Origin: Planococcaceae bacterium Storch 2/2-2 | GTDB lineage: Bacteria > Bacillota > Bacilli > Bacillales_A > Planococcaceae | Reading direction: 5' to 3' | Length of the DNA stretch: 64,000 bases | Assembly: GCA_009740415.1 (NCBI GenBank) | Contig: WOYE01000009.1 | Location: forward strand, 372,001 to 436,000 | Part shown: positions 1 to 8,308 of the stretch, one piece after another | Layout of the letters: each line of letters starts with the position of its first letter | Numbering within the stretch: position 1 is the stretch's first letter | Program-made: the position numbers and the translations under genes | Notes under the pieces: model-generated | Seen by the model: the letters and a program-made list of their open reading frames with translations, nothing else | Database searches by the model: none | Told to the model about the DNA's origin: nothing

Positions 1-657
1 GCTAAACGCCTCGACCTCGTCATTTTAACGATTGAACAATTGATTGAATATCGCCGAAAGAGCGAATGGCTCGTTGAACGTGTCGTCGAAACGAATATGC
101 CGACGTCTTACGGTGATTTCCGTGCCGTAACATACGTTGAAACGTTGACAGGTCAAGAACATATCGCATTCGTGAAAGGGGACGTCGAAGGGAAAGAAAA
201 CGTACTCGTTCGCGTCCATTCCGAATGTTTGACCGGTGACGTGTTCGGATCCCTTCGTTGCGATTGCGGTCCGCAACTCGATGCGGCGCTCCGTCAAATT
301 CACGAAGAAGGCGAAGGTGTTCTTCTTTACATGCGTCAAGAAGGGCGCGGCATCGGCCTTGTCAACAAAATGCGGGCGTACAAATTGCAAGAAGAAGGAA
401 TGGATACGGTTGAGGCGAACGAAGCGCTCGGTTTTCCAGACGACTTGCGCGATTACGGAACAGGCGCTCAAATTTTGAAAGATCTCGGTTTGACGACGCT
501 TCGTCTATTGACGAACAATCCGCGTAAAATTACAGGACTTCAAGGTCACGGACTCGACATTACGGACCGTGTACCGATCGAATTGCCGGTCGAAAAAGAA
601 AATGAGCGGTACATGCAGACGAAAAAAGAAAAGCTCGACCATCTATTACATTTGTGA
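1..657 (+). CDS. ribBA: RibBA C-terminal part: GTP cyclohydrolase II (partial, 5' end outside window)
   Basis: Reading frame is open from the first base and ends at TGA 655-657. The visible part holds the end of the DHBP synthase domain (residues such as MPTSYGDF) followed by a complete GTP cyclohydrolase II domain. The zinc-site segment SECLTGDVF...LRCDCG and the arginine-rich RQEGRGIGL active-site loop are intact. The enzyme opens the GTP ring to start riboflavin synthesis, while the RibB half makes the four-carbon donor. ribH follows 11 bases later, as in Bacillus rib operons. An FMN riboswitch, if present, lies upstream of the window. Confidence 0.95.
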   Translation, partial: AKRLDLVILTIEQLIEYRRKSEWLVERVVETNMPTSYGDFRAVTYVETLTGQEHIAFVKGDVEGKENVLVRVHSECLTGDVFGSLRCDCGPQLDAALRQIHEEGEGVLLYMRQEGRGIGLVNKMRAYKLQEEGMDTVEANEALGFPDDLRDYGTGAQILKDLGLTTLRLLTNNPRKITGLQGHGLDITDRVPIELPVEKENERYMQTKKEKLDHLLHL

Positions 658-668
658 GGAGAATGAAC

Positions 669-1136
669 ATGGGAAAAACATTTGAAGGACAACTTGTCGG
701 AACGGACTTAACGATCGGAATCGTCATCGGACGATTCAATGAATTCATCAATAAACCATTACTTGAAGGAACGCGCGATGCGCTTCGTCGTCACGGCGTA
801 AAAGAAGAAAACATCGATGAAGCGTGGGTGCCCGGTGCGTTTGAAATCCCACTCGTCGCAAAAAAGATGGCGGAGACGAAACGGTACGATGCGATCATTA
901 CGCTCGGATCGGTCATTCGTGGCGCGACGCCTCATTTCGATTACGTTTGCGGAGAATGCGCAAGCGGCGTATCGCGAGTCAATATGGAAACAGGTGTACC
1001 GACGATTTTCGGCGTCTTGACGATCGATTCGATTGAACAGGCGATTGAACGTGCGGGTACAGTCGCTGGCAATAAAGGGTACGATGCAGGAGTCGCTGCG
1101 ATTGAAATGGCGAACGTGATGAACGAGTTGTCATAA
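669..1136 (+). CDS. ribH: 6,7-dimethyl-8-ribityllumazine synthase
   Basis: 155 aa, the normal family length. It condenses the pyrimidine intermediate with 3,4-dihydroxy-2-butanone-4-phosphate, the penultimate riboflavin step, and is expected to form an icosahedral capsid. Visible family segments are [35 protein letters not shown] (with the catalytic His) and [16 protein letters not shown]. The start at 669 was chosen over GTG 654 and ATG 663 because GAGGAG at 656-661 is 7 bases from 669. It is last in the visible rib operon and is followed by a hairpin. Confidence 0.95.
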   Translation: MGKTFEGQLVGTDLTIGIVIGRFNEFINKPLLEGTRDALRRHGVKEENIDEAWVPGAFEIPLVAKKMAETKRYDAIITLGSVIRGATPHFDYVCGECASGVSRVNMETGVPTIFGVLTIDSIEQAIERAGTVAGNKGYDAGVAAIEMANVMNELS

Positions 1137-1171
1137 GTTGACATTATTTTGATGGCACGTATTGTGAAAGG

Positions 1172-1198
1172 GGGAGTGCAACTGTGCACTTCCTCTTA
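1172..1198 (+). terminator. Terminator after ribH
   Basis: Nine-pair stem 1172-1180/1185-1193 (one wobble) with a four-base loop, then a short T-rich run (tcttatt). Its position between ribH and the next gene's RBS suggests the end of the rib operon. The tail is weak, so termination may be partial. Confidence 0.5.
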
Positions 1199-1224
1199 TT
1201 CATGACTAAAAAGGGGATGAAGAG

Positions 1225-2169
1225 ATGAAAAAAATGATGATGGCATTCGCTTTCGCAGGGGCGCTCGCTTTTTCGTCAAATGCCGCAGCGGCATCGTATG
1301 TAGATTTGACAGAAAAGTCGCGTTTTTACGATGAAATTATGTTTTTAACGGAGCGTGGTATTGCGACCGAGTCGACACCGAATCGTTTCGGTTCAGAAGA
1401 AGGGGTGACGCGGGAAACGGTTGCGGTCATGATTAGCCGTTCGCTCGATTTACCGTTGGAAGGACCGACTTCTTTCCGCGATGTTTTACCGAGAAGTGAA
1501 GCTTCCGCACATATTGAAGCAGCGCGTGCAAAAGGCATTTTGTCCGGGTATCCAGACGGCACGTTCCGCCCAAATGAGAAAGTAGACCGTTCGCAGTTGG
1601 CGCTCTTTTTAAACCGAGCGTTCGCTTATGAAGGAGAGGCGAAAGGGTCGTTTACAGACGTTGGACCGAATATGAAAGCGTATGAACATATTCAACGTCT
1701 CGTGGCCGCACGTATTACAGGAGGGTTTCCAGACGGAACGTACCGTCCGAACGAAGTCGTCACGAGAGGTCAGTTCGCTGCCTTTTTAGCCCGCTCCCTC
1801 GATGATTCGTTCGTCGAGAAAGTTCCTGTACCGAAGCCGGTCCATAAACAACCGATGAAAACGTCAGAAGTGACGTCTTCTCTCATTTCTTGGGCTCAAC
1901 TGAAAGAGAACAATGGACTTTCGTTAGCGTACTCCGCCCAAAAGAAAGTGAGCGACGCACTCACGATTACGTACGTAGCGATCGCACCTGAGTACGATAG
2001 CGTCATGTTTATCGTGAAAGGGAAAGGCGAAGAAGTCTTTTACGAGCTAGGACGTGTAGGATTCGTTACGATCATGAGTGAGGCGAAACATTTTACAATA
2101 GAAGAACATATGAACGTGCAATCTCTTTTGAAAGAAGTGAAAGAAGCGCACGATCACTTATACAACTAA
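1225..2169 (+). CDS. SLH-domain cell-surface protein
   Basis: 314 aa with a cleavable signal peptide (about residues 1-22, ending in AAAAS). Three S-layer homology repeats follow, starting near residues 25, 83 and 142. Each has the FxDV, A...GI.xGYPDGTFRPN and RxQxAxFLxRA pattern; the first is the most diverged. These domains bind pyruvylated secondary cell-wall polymer. The last 100 residues, after a KPVHKQPMK linker, match nothing I recognise and may be the functional head. ATG 1225 is preceded by an AAGGGGATGAAGAG ribosome site. It looks monocistronic. Confidence 0.9.
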   Translation: MKKMMMAFAFAGALAFSSNAAAASYVDLTEKSRFYDEIMFLTERGIATESTPNRFGSEEGVTRETVAVMISRSLDLPLEGPTSFRDVLPRSEASAHIEAARAKGILSGYPDGTFRPNEKVDRSQLALFLNRAFAYEGEAKGSFTDVGPNMKAYEHIQRLVAARITGGFPDGTYRPNEVVTRGQFAAFLARSLDDSFVEKVPVPKPVHKQPMKTSEVTSSLISWAQLKENNGLSLAYSAQKKVSDALTITYVAIAPEYDSVMFIVKGKGEEVFYELGRVGFVTIMSEAKHFTIEEHMNVQSLLKEVKEAHDHLYN

Positions 2170-2214
2170 TTCCGCTCGTTCGTCAAAATGTGAACGATTC
2201 CTAGGAGGGGACGA

Positions 2215-2859
2215 ATGACACTTCAACAATTGGGACCGACGTGTGGGTTTTATGCGATGGCGAACGGGTGGCGATACATTCATCAAGATGAGTCGAACCG
2301 AGCGGGTGTCGATGAACGAATCGGAGCGTGGCTGAAGACGTATCAAGAGCAAGAAAAGACGCTCGTCGGCGAACTGTTCGGAGACGACGTATGCGAACAG
2401 TTGTTACGAGATGTGCTCGGAGCGACACACGTCATCGACAAAGTTTCGATCGACGCCTTATTTGACCCGAAATGGCACCGTGCATTCGAAATGAAAAAGC
2501 AGTTCGCTTTATTGTCAGTCGCTACGACGTGGAACCCGGCTCATACGGTATCGCATTGGCTCGTCCTCGTCCGTGAACCGTCCGGGGGATGGTACGTCCT
2601 CGATAGCAACGACGGGAAAAAGAAACGGACGTGGCCGTTTTGGATGAAACGTCGTCATTATCGCCAACGTGACACGACGTTCGATTGGCGAAAGTACGAA
2701 CGGTTTCCGAAACGTCCTCGGTCGGAAGCGCACCGGACGATCGAACGAGCCGTTCGTAATGGAGTCGCTCAGTTGCCAAAGCATTTGACCGATCATTCGC
2801 CTCTCGTCTTTCATGAAGTCGGAGATGCTTTTCTCGTTCAAAAAATGGTACACTACTAA
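2215..2859 (+). CDS. Predicted C39/papain-like cysteine protease, cytosolic
   Basis: 214 aa with no signal peptide. A Gln-x(n)-Cys motif (QQLGPTCGF, Cys10) opens a helix as in C39-type papain-fold peptidases. His114 lies in SHWLVLVR and is followed by a YVLDSN strand (Asp130/Asn132), giving a plausible Cys-His-Asp/Asn triad. The rest is basic and Arg-rich and not recognised. RBS AGGAGGGGACGA precedes ATG 2215. The HAD gene follows 17 bases later, so the two are probably co-transcribed. Substrate is unknown; assignment rests on motif spacing only. Confidence 0.6.
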   Translation: MTLQQLGPTCGFYAMANGWRYIHQDESNRAGVDERIGAWLKTYQEQEKTLVGELFGDDVCEQLLRDVLGATHVIDKVSIDALFDPKWHRAFEMKKQFALLSVATTWNPAHTVSHWLVLVREPSGGWYVLDSNDGKKKRTWPFWMKRRHYRQRDTTFDWRKYERFPKRPRSEAHRTIERAVRNGVAQLPKHLTDHSPLVFHEVGDAFLVQKMVHY

Positions 2860-2876
2860 AAAAGAGGAGGGGTACG

Positions 2877-3767
2877 ATGTATTACGATTTATTGTTCGAT
2901 GTCGACGATACGTTGCTTCAATTTGAAAAAGGACAACACGATGCGCTTTGCACGATTTTTAAGACGTATGGCGTGTCGTATGAAGAAGGGCTGGAAACGT
3001 TTCAGTCGATCAGTCGTTCGCTTTGGGAAGCCGCGGAACGAGGGGAGATTTCGATTCAGACGATTTTGACGACTCGTTTTACGAAGTGGTTGGAAGCGTT
3101 CGAATTGGAAGGAGACGGCGTCGCACTCGATGAACAATTTCGAGCGTCGCTCAGTACGAAAGATTACCAATTTCCAGGGGCCCGTCAACTGCTTGAACGA
3201 CTCGCTCCGTCTCACCGATTGTCGATCGTGACGAACGGCGTCGGTGAAACGCAAAAGCAGCGGCTGCAGGCATCTTCGCTCGACGATTATTTTACGCACC
3301 GTTTCATCTCGAGTGAAATCGGTGTGCAAAAGCCGCATGTCGAATTTTTTGAGGCGGTCTTTCACCAACTTCCATCGTTTCAACCGGAACGTGCGCTCGT
3401 CATCGGTGATTCATTGACGAGTGATATGGAAGGGGCGCGCCGAGCCGGTTTAGCGAGTTGCTGGTTTAACCCGAACGGAAAGCCACTTCCTTCACTTCCG
3501 ATCGATTACGTCATCGCTTCGTACGATGAGCTCGAACGTTTACTGCAATGGAAAGAGCCGGTGCGTGTGCGACTCGATTATTTCCAGTTAGAAGAGGACA
3601 AAGTGTACGTCGGTCCGAAAGAAGCGCTCGCTTCGTTCGAATGGAGCGATTCATGGCAACAAGGGGAACGACAATTGAAAGCGTACGGCTTTTTGCCGAC
3701 GACGAAACGGGCGACGGACGTCCTCGATTTCGATACGCGTCGCCATTACACCGTCACGTATGAGTAG
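2877..3767 (+). CDS. HAD-family phosphatase of the YjjG/YfnB (pyrimidine 5'-nucleotidase-like) group, with C-terminal extension
   Basis: 296 aa. Residues 1 to about 225 carry the four HAD motifs: DVDDTL (nucleophile Asp8, acid Asp10), IVTNG, the Lys of QKPHVEFF, and GDSLTSDMEGA. YjjG/YfnB members dephosphorylate nucleoside monophosphates and non-canonical pyrimidines. The family is normally about 230 aa. Here some 65 extra residues form a separate acidic/aromatic tail (LDYFQLEEDKVY..., WSDSWQQ) that I do not recognise. RBS GAGGAGGGG lies upstream. The following GNAT begins 12 bases after the stop. Confidence 0.85.
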   Translation: MYYDLLFDVDDTLLQFEKGQHDALCTIFKTYGVSYEEGLETFQSISRSLWEAAERGEISIQTILTTRFTKWLEAFELEGDGVALDEQFRASLSTKDYQFPGARQLLERLAPSHRLSIVTNGVGETQKQRLQASSLDDYFTHRFISSEIGVQKPHVEFFEAVFHQLPSFQPERALVIGDSLTSDMEGARRAGLASCWFNPNGKPLPSLPIDYVIASYDELERLLQWKEPVRVRLDYFQLEEDKVYVGPKEALASFEWSDSWQQGERQLKAYGFLPTTKRATDVLDFDTRRHYTVTYE

Positions 3768-3779
3768 GAGGGGCGTGTG

Positions 3780-4244
3780 ATGATCGAACAGACGACGAAT
3801 GCACAGCTCATTTACGAAATCCAAATGGACGCTTTTCGGCAATATGAAACGGCGCGGATCCCATCGTCTGCGATGAAAGAGACCGTACGATCGATTACCG
3901 ATGAATTACAAACCGGCGCGTATGCGTATAGCTACGTTCTCGATGGTCGATGCGTCGGCGCGGTACGTTGTCGGATCGAAGAGGACGTTCTCACATTTTA
4001 CCGACTCGCGGTCCTTCCGAAAGAACGAGGAAAAGGCATTGCAACGGCGCTCATTCGCCACGTCGAACGAGACGCTAAGCGTCAACACGTTCGAACGATT
4101 CGATGTACGGTTCGAATGCATGTGAAAGAAAATGTAGCGCTCTATGAACGACTCGGCTACGTTCTCGTGAAAGAAGAGAGAAACGAACGAGGCGACGATG
4201 ACTTACTAGTCGGTACGATGGAAAAATCGCTCGGATCAAAGTAG
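3780..4244 (+). CDS. GNAT family N-acetyltransferase
   Basis: 154 aa. The acetyl-CoA binding motif A is clear (LAVLPKERGKGIATALIRHVE, R/QxxGxG/A type), followed by the family's C-terminal VALYERLGYVLVKEE strand-helix. It transfers acetyl from acetyl-CoA to an unknown amine. ATG 3780 was chosen over GTG 3777 because AGGAGGGG at 3766-3773 then has normal spacing. It is last of the 2215-4244 cluster; no strong terminator follows. Confidence 0.85.
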   Translation: MIEQTTNAQLIYEIQMDAFRQYETARIPSSAMKETVRSITDELQTGAYAYSYVLDGRCVGAVRCRIEEDVLTFYRLAVLPKERGKGIATALIRHVERDAKRQHVRTIRCTVRMHVKENVALYERLGYVLVKEERNERGDDDLLVGTMEKSLGSK

Positions 4245-4331
4245 TCTTTTTAACCATTTTAGGAAAAAGTTCCATAAAGAGCCAATCGTTTTGGTATGCT
4301 TTTTTCATCTGAAAGAAAAGAGGGAAACGGC

Positions 4332-5225
4332 ATGAATCAAAAACGATGGCTTTTATTTGTGTTATTAACATTCGGCATGTTCGTGATCGGTGCTTGTTCG
4401 AAACTAAACGATGCACCGACGTTGCTCGGAAGTTGGAAGGTAGAACGAGAAGAAGGACACCCGGTCTTTTTACATTTTGAAGAAGAGGAAGTGACCGCGC
4501 ATTTTGATGACGACATAGTAGGTGAGACGACGACGTATCGTGTGGAAGAAGAAGGAGAGACGTTTCACTTATACATCGTTGAGCCAACGACAGGGAAAGA
4601 AGAACTGTTTACGAACGGAGTCTTCGAAGGTGCGAATACGATTTTAAGTGATCATCCGACGATGGAATGGAAACGAATCGATTCGATCGAGCAGGCGATG
4701 GAAAAAGAGAAGAGAAAACAGGAACGACAAGCTGCTCGTGAAGCGGAAAAAGTTGAGCGTTCGGCAGACGAACGAGAAGAGCAAAAAGAAACGAATGAGG
4801 AGCAAGAAGAAACAGGAGCAGACGTACCGGTGGCAGAAGAAGCACCTCTCCGGGCACCAGCACTACCTGTTCCTGAGCGAGAAGAACCGGTGCACGTCGA
4901 TCCGTTAGCGGCCCAACGTCAAGCGGCCGTTGCGTTACAACAGCGGGTCCAACAAGAAATAGGCGCAAGTGCACCTAATGGAGCGTACGGCCAATATTAT
5001 GGAGAATGGGACGCTTTGTTGAACGACGTCTGGCAACAATTGCAAGCGTCGCTTTCACCAGATGCGTTCCAAGCGCTCACGAAAGAACAAGTGAATTGGA
5101 TCGCTGAAAAAGAACGAATATTACGAGAGAACGAGGCAGTCGCTTCCGCTCGAGCGTGGGCGAGCGATGAAGTGACACGGATGACGGAACAACGTACGTT
5201 TTACTTATTGGATCAGCTGCGGTAA
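4332..5225 (+). CDS. Lipoprotein with C-terminal LprI/DUF1311-like domain
   Basis: 297 aa. Signal peptide with lipobox VIGAC (Cys18) predicts a lipid-anchored outer-membrane-leaflet protein. Residues 25-110 form a beta-rich region. A long, very charged E/K/R stretch (about 120-170) is likely a coiled-coil or flexible linker. The last 95 residues (LQQRVQQEI...LNDVWQQL...LTKEQVNWIAEKE) resemble the DUF1311 lysozyme-inhibitor-like domain. The gene at 57177-58178 has a similar end. Start ATG 4332 (GAGGGAAACGGC upstream) rather than ATG 4296, because only the shorter form begins with the signal peptide. Confidence 0.75.
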   Translation: MNQKRWLLFVLLTFGMFVIGACSKLNDAPTLLGSWKVEREEGHPVFLHFEEEEVTAHFDDDIVGETTTYRVEEEGETFHLYIVEPTTGKEELFTNGVFEGANTILSDHPTMEWKRIDSIEQAMEKEKRKQERQAAREAEKVERSADEREEQKETNEEQEETGADVPVAEEAPLRAPALPVPEREEPVHVDPLAAQRQAAVALQQRVQQEIGASAPNGAYGQYYGEWDALLNDVWQQLQASLSPDAFQALTKEQVNWIAEKERILRENEAVASARAWASDEVTRMTEQRTFYLLDQLR

Positions 5226-5290
5226 ATAGAATGAGCCGAGCTGGTCTGAAGGAACGGTACGCCCCCCAACCGATAGGATAGAGCCGTAAA

Positions 5291-5328
5291 AAGAAGGGAA
5301 GGAAGCGATATCGCTTCCTTCCCTTCTT
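5291..5328. terminator. Perfect 38-bp palindrome, bidirectional terminator
   Basis: Nineteen bases are followed directly by their exact reverse complement. It lies between convergent genes ending at 5225 (+) and 5360 (-) and probably ends both transcripts, though the flanking T/A runs are short. Confidence 0.85.
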
Positions 5329-5359
5329 CGTTTCATTTCGTACGTCTCGTAAAAAAACA

Positions 5360-6214
5360 TTAAATGTATTCTACTTTTTCGTCGTGCGCACTATCATCTT
5401 GTTTAATTTTACCTGTCGTAATCCAGTTGACATCCGGTTTGACGAGGAGACGCGCGTTGTTATATGCCATATCTAAAGTTAGACACGTTCTCGCCTTATA
5501 AATGTCATCTTCTCGCTCGATCGCTAATGCAATGTCTACTTTTTCTGAGTCGAATGTGAGCGGAATGAGCAATTGAATGCGACCGTTGAAATATTGTGGA
5601 ATCGCTAATCGGTAGTTCGCTGACACTTTCGTTTCAGCCATTTTAACTGCTCCAATAAATAAATTGTTCAATAATACTTCATTGTCTCGATATTTGGCCG
5701 GAAGACGTTTAATGTTTTCAGGATCACCTAAAATATGATCTTTATTCGCTCGTATCGGCAAGCGTGGATCGTAAATGAGGACGCTCGTATCTGAAAAATA
5801 TTTAGGTCGTTCCGGTAACGTTTTAAAAGGTGCTAACTGTGGGTTGCTTTCTTTTAAAAATCCGACTAAGTACCACGGTTGTTTTCCTTCATTTTTATTT
5901 TCTTCGAAAAACGCATAAATCGATTCATACTTACTCGTAAAAAGTCCCGTATTGAAGCAACATTTTTGATGCTTCTCATTAATTTGAATGATCATATCGC
6001 GTTCTTCTCTCGTTGTAGCAGCGTTGTAATCTTGGCTTAATTTTTTAAATGTATGATAAATATAACTGTGTAATATATCGAACGGTTTCGATTCAGGGGA
6101 AGTTTGCCAACGTTCCGGCGCTGCTAATTCGGCCAGTTGAGCAACTTCTTCATCGAATGCTCCACAGTAAGCAAAATGGAACAGTTCCGACGGGATCCGT
6201 TCTGTTTGTGGCAT
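5360..6214 (-). CDS. DUF3825-domain protein
   Basis: 284 aa, no signal peptide or membrane segment. The C-terminal half matches my memory of DUF3825: a strand ending IQLLIPLTF, then IALAIER and YKARTCLTLDMAYNNARLL. Function is unknown. The N-terminal half (helical, ERDMIIQINEKHQKC) is not recognised. Start ATG 6214 has AAAGGAG 8 bases upstream; GTG 6223 was rejected because it overlaps that site. Base and codon use look clearly AT-richer than the neighbours, and the gene is flanked by a long palindrome and an AT-rich gap, which suggests separate acquisition. It stands alone. Confidence 0.75.
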   Translation of the reverse strand: MPQTERIPSELFHFAYCGAFDEEVAQLAELAAPERWQTSPESKPFDILHSYIYHTFKKLSQDYNAATTREERDMIIQINEKHQKCCFNTGLFTSKYESIYAFFEENKNEGKQPWYLVGFLKESNPQLAPFKTLPERPKYFSDTSVLIYDPRLPIRANKDHILGDPENIKRLPAKYRDNEVLLNNLFIGAVKMAETKVSANYRLAIPQYFNGRIQLLIPLTFDSEKVDIALAIEREDDIYKARTCLTLDMAYNNARLLVKPDVNWITTGKIKQDDSAHDEKVEYI

Positions 6215-6611
6215 ATGAGTCACTCCTTTAAAAAATAGTCAATTTGACATATGACTTTTGATTGTGTAAACTAACAAATAATAGTTGTTGTGCACTTATT
6301 AGATTTGAGGATTAGTAAGATGTCGACCATTAGAACGAACAAATGATTAGTAAGGTACTTTGAATAACAAGCAGTAATGAGAGATCTCGTCGGAGAGATC
6401 TCTTTTTTTGTTCCCTCATATGACCATCATAAAACAAAAAGGGATAGGAAAGCAATAAAATTGTAAAAATGATATTTTATATGCCACTATTTTGTATGTT
6501 TTTGTAAAATAATAGAAAAACAGTGCATATTGTTCATTTCGTTAGACATGTTTCTTTACATCGCCTCTTTTTTCCGTATACGATAAGAGAAAAAGAAAGG
6601 GGAGAGAATAG
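6215..6611. other. 397-bp AT-rich divergent gap with orphan terminator and repeats
   Basis: No ORF is supported. It holds an 11-bp palindrome GTCAATTTGAC (6238-6248) close to the DUF3825 start, and a 10-base direct repeat GATTAGTAAG at 6310-6319 and 6345-6354. A strong plus-strand terminator lies at 6379-6410 with no gene before it. About 200 bases of AT-rich DNA then lead to the Mrr-like gene. A small RNA ending at the terminator, or a remnant leader, would explain the layout. Confidence 0.5.
6379..6410 (+). terminator. Orphan Rho-independent terminator
   Basis: Stem 6380-6388/6395-6403 built on GAGATCTC, six-base loop, then seven T. No plus-strand gene lies upstream within about 1.1 kb, so it ends an untranslated RNA or attenuates one. 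Confidence 0.8.
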
Positions 6612-7172
6612 ATGGCTCAACAAGAGACGTGGCGAGCGGGCTTCGGTCGCATTCTCGTCATCGGGACGCTCGGAAGTGTCGCTTATTTAAGTTACGAGAC
6701 GTACGGAGCACTCGATTATGCACTCGCTCATCTCGGAGTGACCGCGTTCGGCATTTCATTTTTCGCGTACCATTGGAAAGCGTGGCGGATCCGTCGTCTG
6801 TCGACGGTTGACTTCGATCGCGTCGATACGATGAAAGGCGATCAGTTCGAACATTTTTTAGCCGGTCTCATGCGAGCGAAAGGATACGATGTCGAACTGA
6901 CCCCTTATGTCGGTGATTACGGGGCGGATCTCGTTTTAAAAGAACGCGGTAAAAAAATTGTCGTCCAAGCGAAACGGTACCAATCGTCCGTCGGTGTGAA
7001 AGCGGTTCAAGAAATTATACCGGCGATGAACGTGTACGGCGCGGATGAGGCGTGGGTCGTGACGAACAGTTATTTTACGAAACAAGCGCTCACCTTAGCG
7101 AAAGCGAATCGCGTGAAAATGGTCGATCGTCCGCTGTTGAAAAAGTGGGTCCAATCGGTCCAGTCGAAATGA
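6612..7172 (+). CDS. Membrane-anchored Mrr-type restriction endonuclease-like protein
   Basis: 186 aa. Two N-terminal hydrophobic segments (about 12-30 and 38-54) are followed by an Mrr_cat-type PD-(D/E)xK domain. That domain shows Glu80 in GDQFEHFLA, Asp106 in GDYGADLVL, and Gln119/Lys121 in VVQAKRY, then the KAVQEIIPAM and AWVVTNS segments typical of the family. Related type IV nucleases cut modified DNA; membrane-anchored versions also occur and their targets are unknown. ATG 6612 has a GAAAGGGGAGAG site upstream. It is transcribed alone, between the AT-rich gap and a convergent SDR gene. Confidence 0.75.
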   Translation: MAQQETWRAGFGRILVIGTLGSVAYLSYETYGALDYALAHLGVTAFGISFFAYHWKAWRIRRLSTVDFDRVDTMKGDQFEHFLAGLMRAKGYDVELTPYVGDYGADLVLKERGKKIVVQAKRYQSSVGVKAVQEIIPAMNVYGADEAWVVTNSYFTKQALTLAKANRVKMVDRPLLKKWVQSVQSK

Positions 7173-7191
7173 CAGCCGTTGACAGAAAAAA

Positions 7192-7214
7192 AACTGCAAG
7201 CGCATGCTTGCAGT
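7192..7214 (-). terminator. Terminator of the SDR gene
   Basis: Hairpin CTGCAAGC/GCTTGCAG with a seven-base A run on the plus strand, which is the U tail for minus-strand transcription. It may also end the convergent 6612 gene. Confidence 0.75.
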
Positions 7215-7224
7215 AGGAGTACAT

Positions 7225-7989
7225 CTATTTCATGACGAGTCCGCCGTCAACGATTAAGTTTTGTCCTGTAATGCCACGGCTCCACGGTGAAGCGAAGAAG
7301 AGTACAGCGTCAGCAACATCTTCAGGTGTCGTCACTTTTTGGAGTGGTGTATTTTGTTCGATCATCGTAAATACAGCATCCGGTGTTGCAGCGCTCGCAT
7401 CTGTTTTATAAAGGAGTCCGCCCGACACCATGTTGACGTTGATGCCGTCTTTTCCGACTTCGAACGCCATATTACGAGTCATACTAATTAACGCCGCTTT
7501 GCTCGTATTGTAATCGTGGTACGGAACGACAGGATGTTGGACGAGGTTCGTACCGATATTAATAATCCGTCCGAAACCGTTTTCTTTCATCGCGTCTTTC
7601 GCACATTGATACGTGTTCAATGCAGCTTTCACTGAACCTTCAAATTGCTTATTGAACGCTGACCATTCGATGTCGTCGATCGTGTCGCGTGCATCGCCGT
7701 TGAATGAAAAGTCGATGAGCGCATTGTTGACAACGGTCGTAATCGAATGACCGAATTGTTCTTTCGCTTCTTTGAAAAGAGCGTCCATATCCGCTTTTAC
7801 GCGAACGTCTCCTTTGATTGCAATCGCTCGTTCTTTCCCGAGTTCTTTCACGAGGTCTTCTGCCATTTCACGATTTTTCGCGTAGTTGACAACGACGCGA
7901 GCTCCTTCACGACGGAAGGCTGTTGCGATAGCGCGTCCGAGTCCACGGCTCGCTCCTGTAACGAGTACAACTTGTTCTGTAAGTTCCAT
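7225..7989 (-). CDS. SDR family oxidoreductase (FabG-like)
   Basis: 254 aa, standard SDR length. Rossmann motif TGASRGLG (residues 11-18) binds NAD(P)H; the catalytic pair YNTSK (Tyr160, Lys164) is present. Two tetrad positions differ from canonical FabG: Thr147 occupies the usual Ser position 13 residues before Tyr, and QFEG replaces the usual NLxG Asn motif. NNAG reads NNAL. It should still be a reductase, but substrate may differ from 3-oxoacyl-ACP. Start 7989 (MELTEQ) follows AAAGGTGTGG; the upstream ATG 8007 lacks a site. Confidence 0.85.
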   Translation of the reverse strand: MELTEQVVLVTGASRGLGRAIATAFRREGARVVVNYAKNREMAEDLVKELGKERAIAIKGDVRVKADMDALFKEAKEQFGHSITTVVNNALIDFSFNGDARDTIDDIEWSAFNKQFEGSVKAALNTYQCAKDAMKENGFGRIINIGTNLVQHPVVPYHDYNTSKAALISMTRNMAFEVGKDGINVNMVSGGLLYKTDASAATPDAVFTMIEQNTPLQKVTTPEDVADAVLFFASPWSRGITGQNLIVDGGLVMK

Positions 7990-8179
7990 AAATTCCACAC
8001 CTTTCATAATCGTTCTTCTACTTACTCTATCATAAACTGTCGGACTTTTCTAACGATGACTAATAAGAGGGAAAATAAGGGGATGGACCAATGCCTCGTT
8101 CGATTTTAAACGGTAGGGAGAATGAACGCCACGCCGTCATTAAACCATACGTAAGGCTTCATACTATTTTCGTGTGAAC

Positions 8180-8225
8180 GAGTCTCACGCCTTGCCTGAA
8201 CATCCGAAGGAATGGTACGCCAACC
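8180..8225 (-). repeat. Dispersed repeat, copy R1 (degenerate)
   Basis: Read on the minus strand, this segment matches 12054-12105 with a few substitutions and indels. Shared blocks are GTTGGCGT, ATTCCTTCGGAT and CAGGCAAGGCGTGAG. Confidence 0.6.
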
Positions 8226-8248
8226 CTCCACTTCTATTATCGAATGAG

Positions 8249-8290
8249 AAAAACCTAGCGACCCTCGTATGATACGAGAGGTCGCTAGGT
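8249..8290 (-). terminator. Terminator of the queCDE operon
   Basis: Long hairpin 8253-8270/8273-8290 with one bulge. An A run at 8249-8253 gives the U tail in the minus direction. It lies 19 bases past the queE stop. Confidence 0.85.
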
Positions 8291-8308
8291 CGCTTAAGAT
8301 CTTTTTTG

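Larger units (their letters stand above)
7990..8308. other. Gene-free interval between SDR and queE
   Basis: 319 bp. It contains the SDR promoter side, one degenerate copy of a dispersed repeat (8180-8225) and the queE terminator (8249-8290). Short ORFs here have no ribosome sites and overlap the repeat, so none is annotated. Confidence 0.6.

Noticed and set aside
4075-4587. 170-codon minus-strand ORF across the GNAT end and lipoprotein start
   Set aside because: Shadow of two plus-strand genes; crosses an intergenic gap, no ribosome site.
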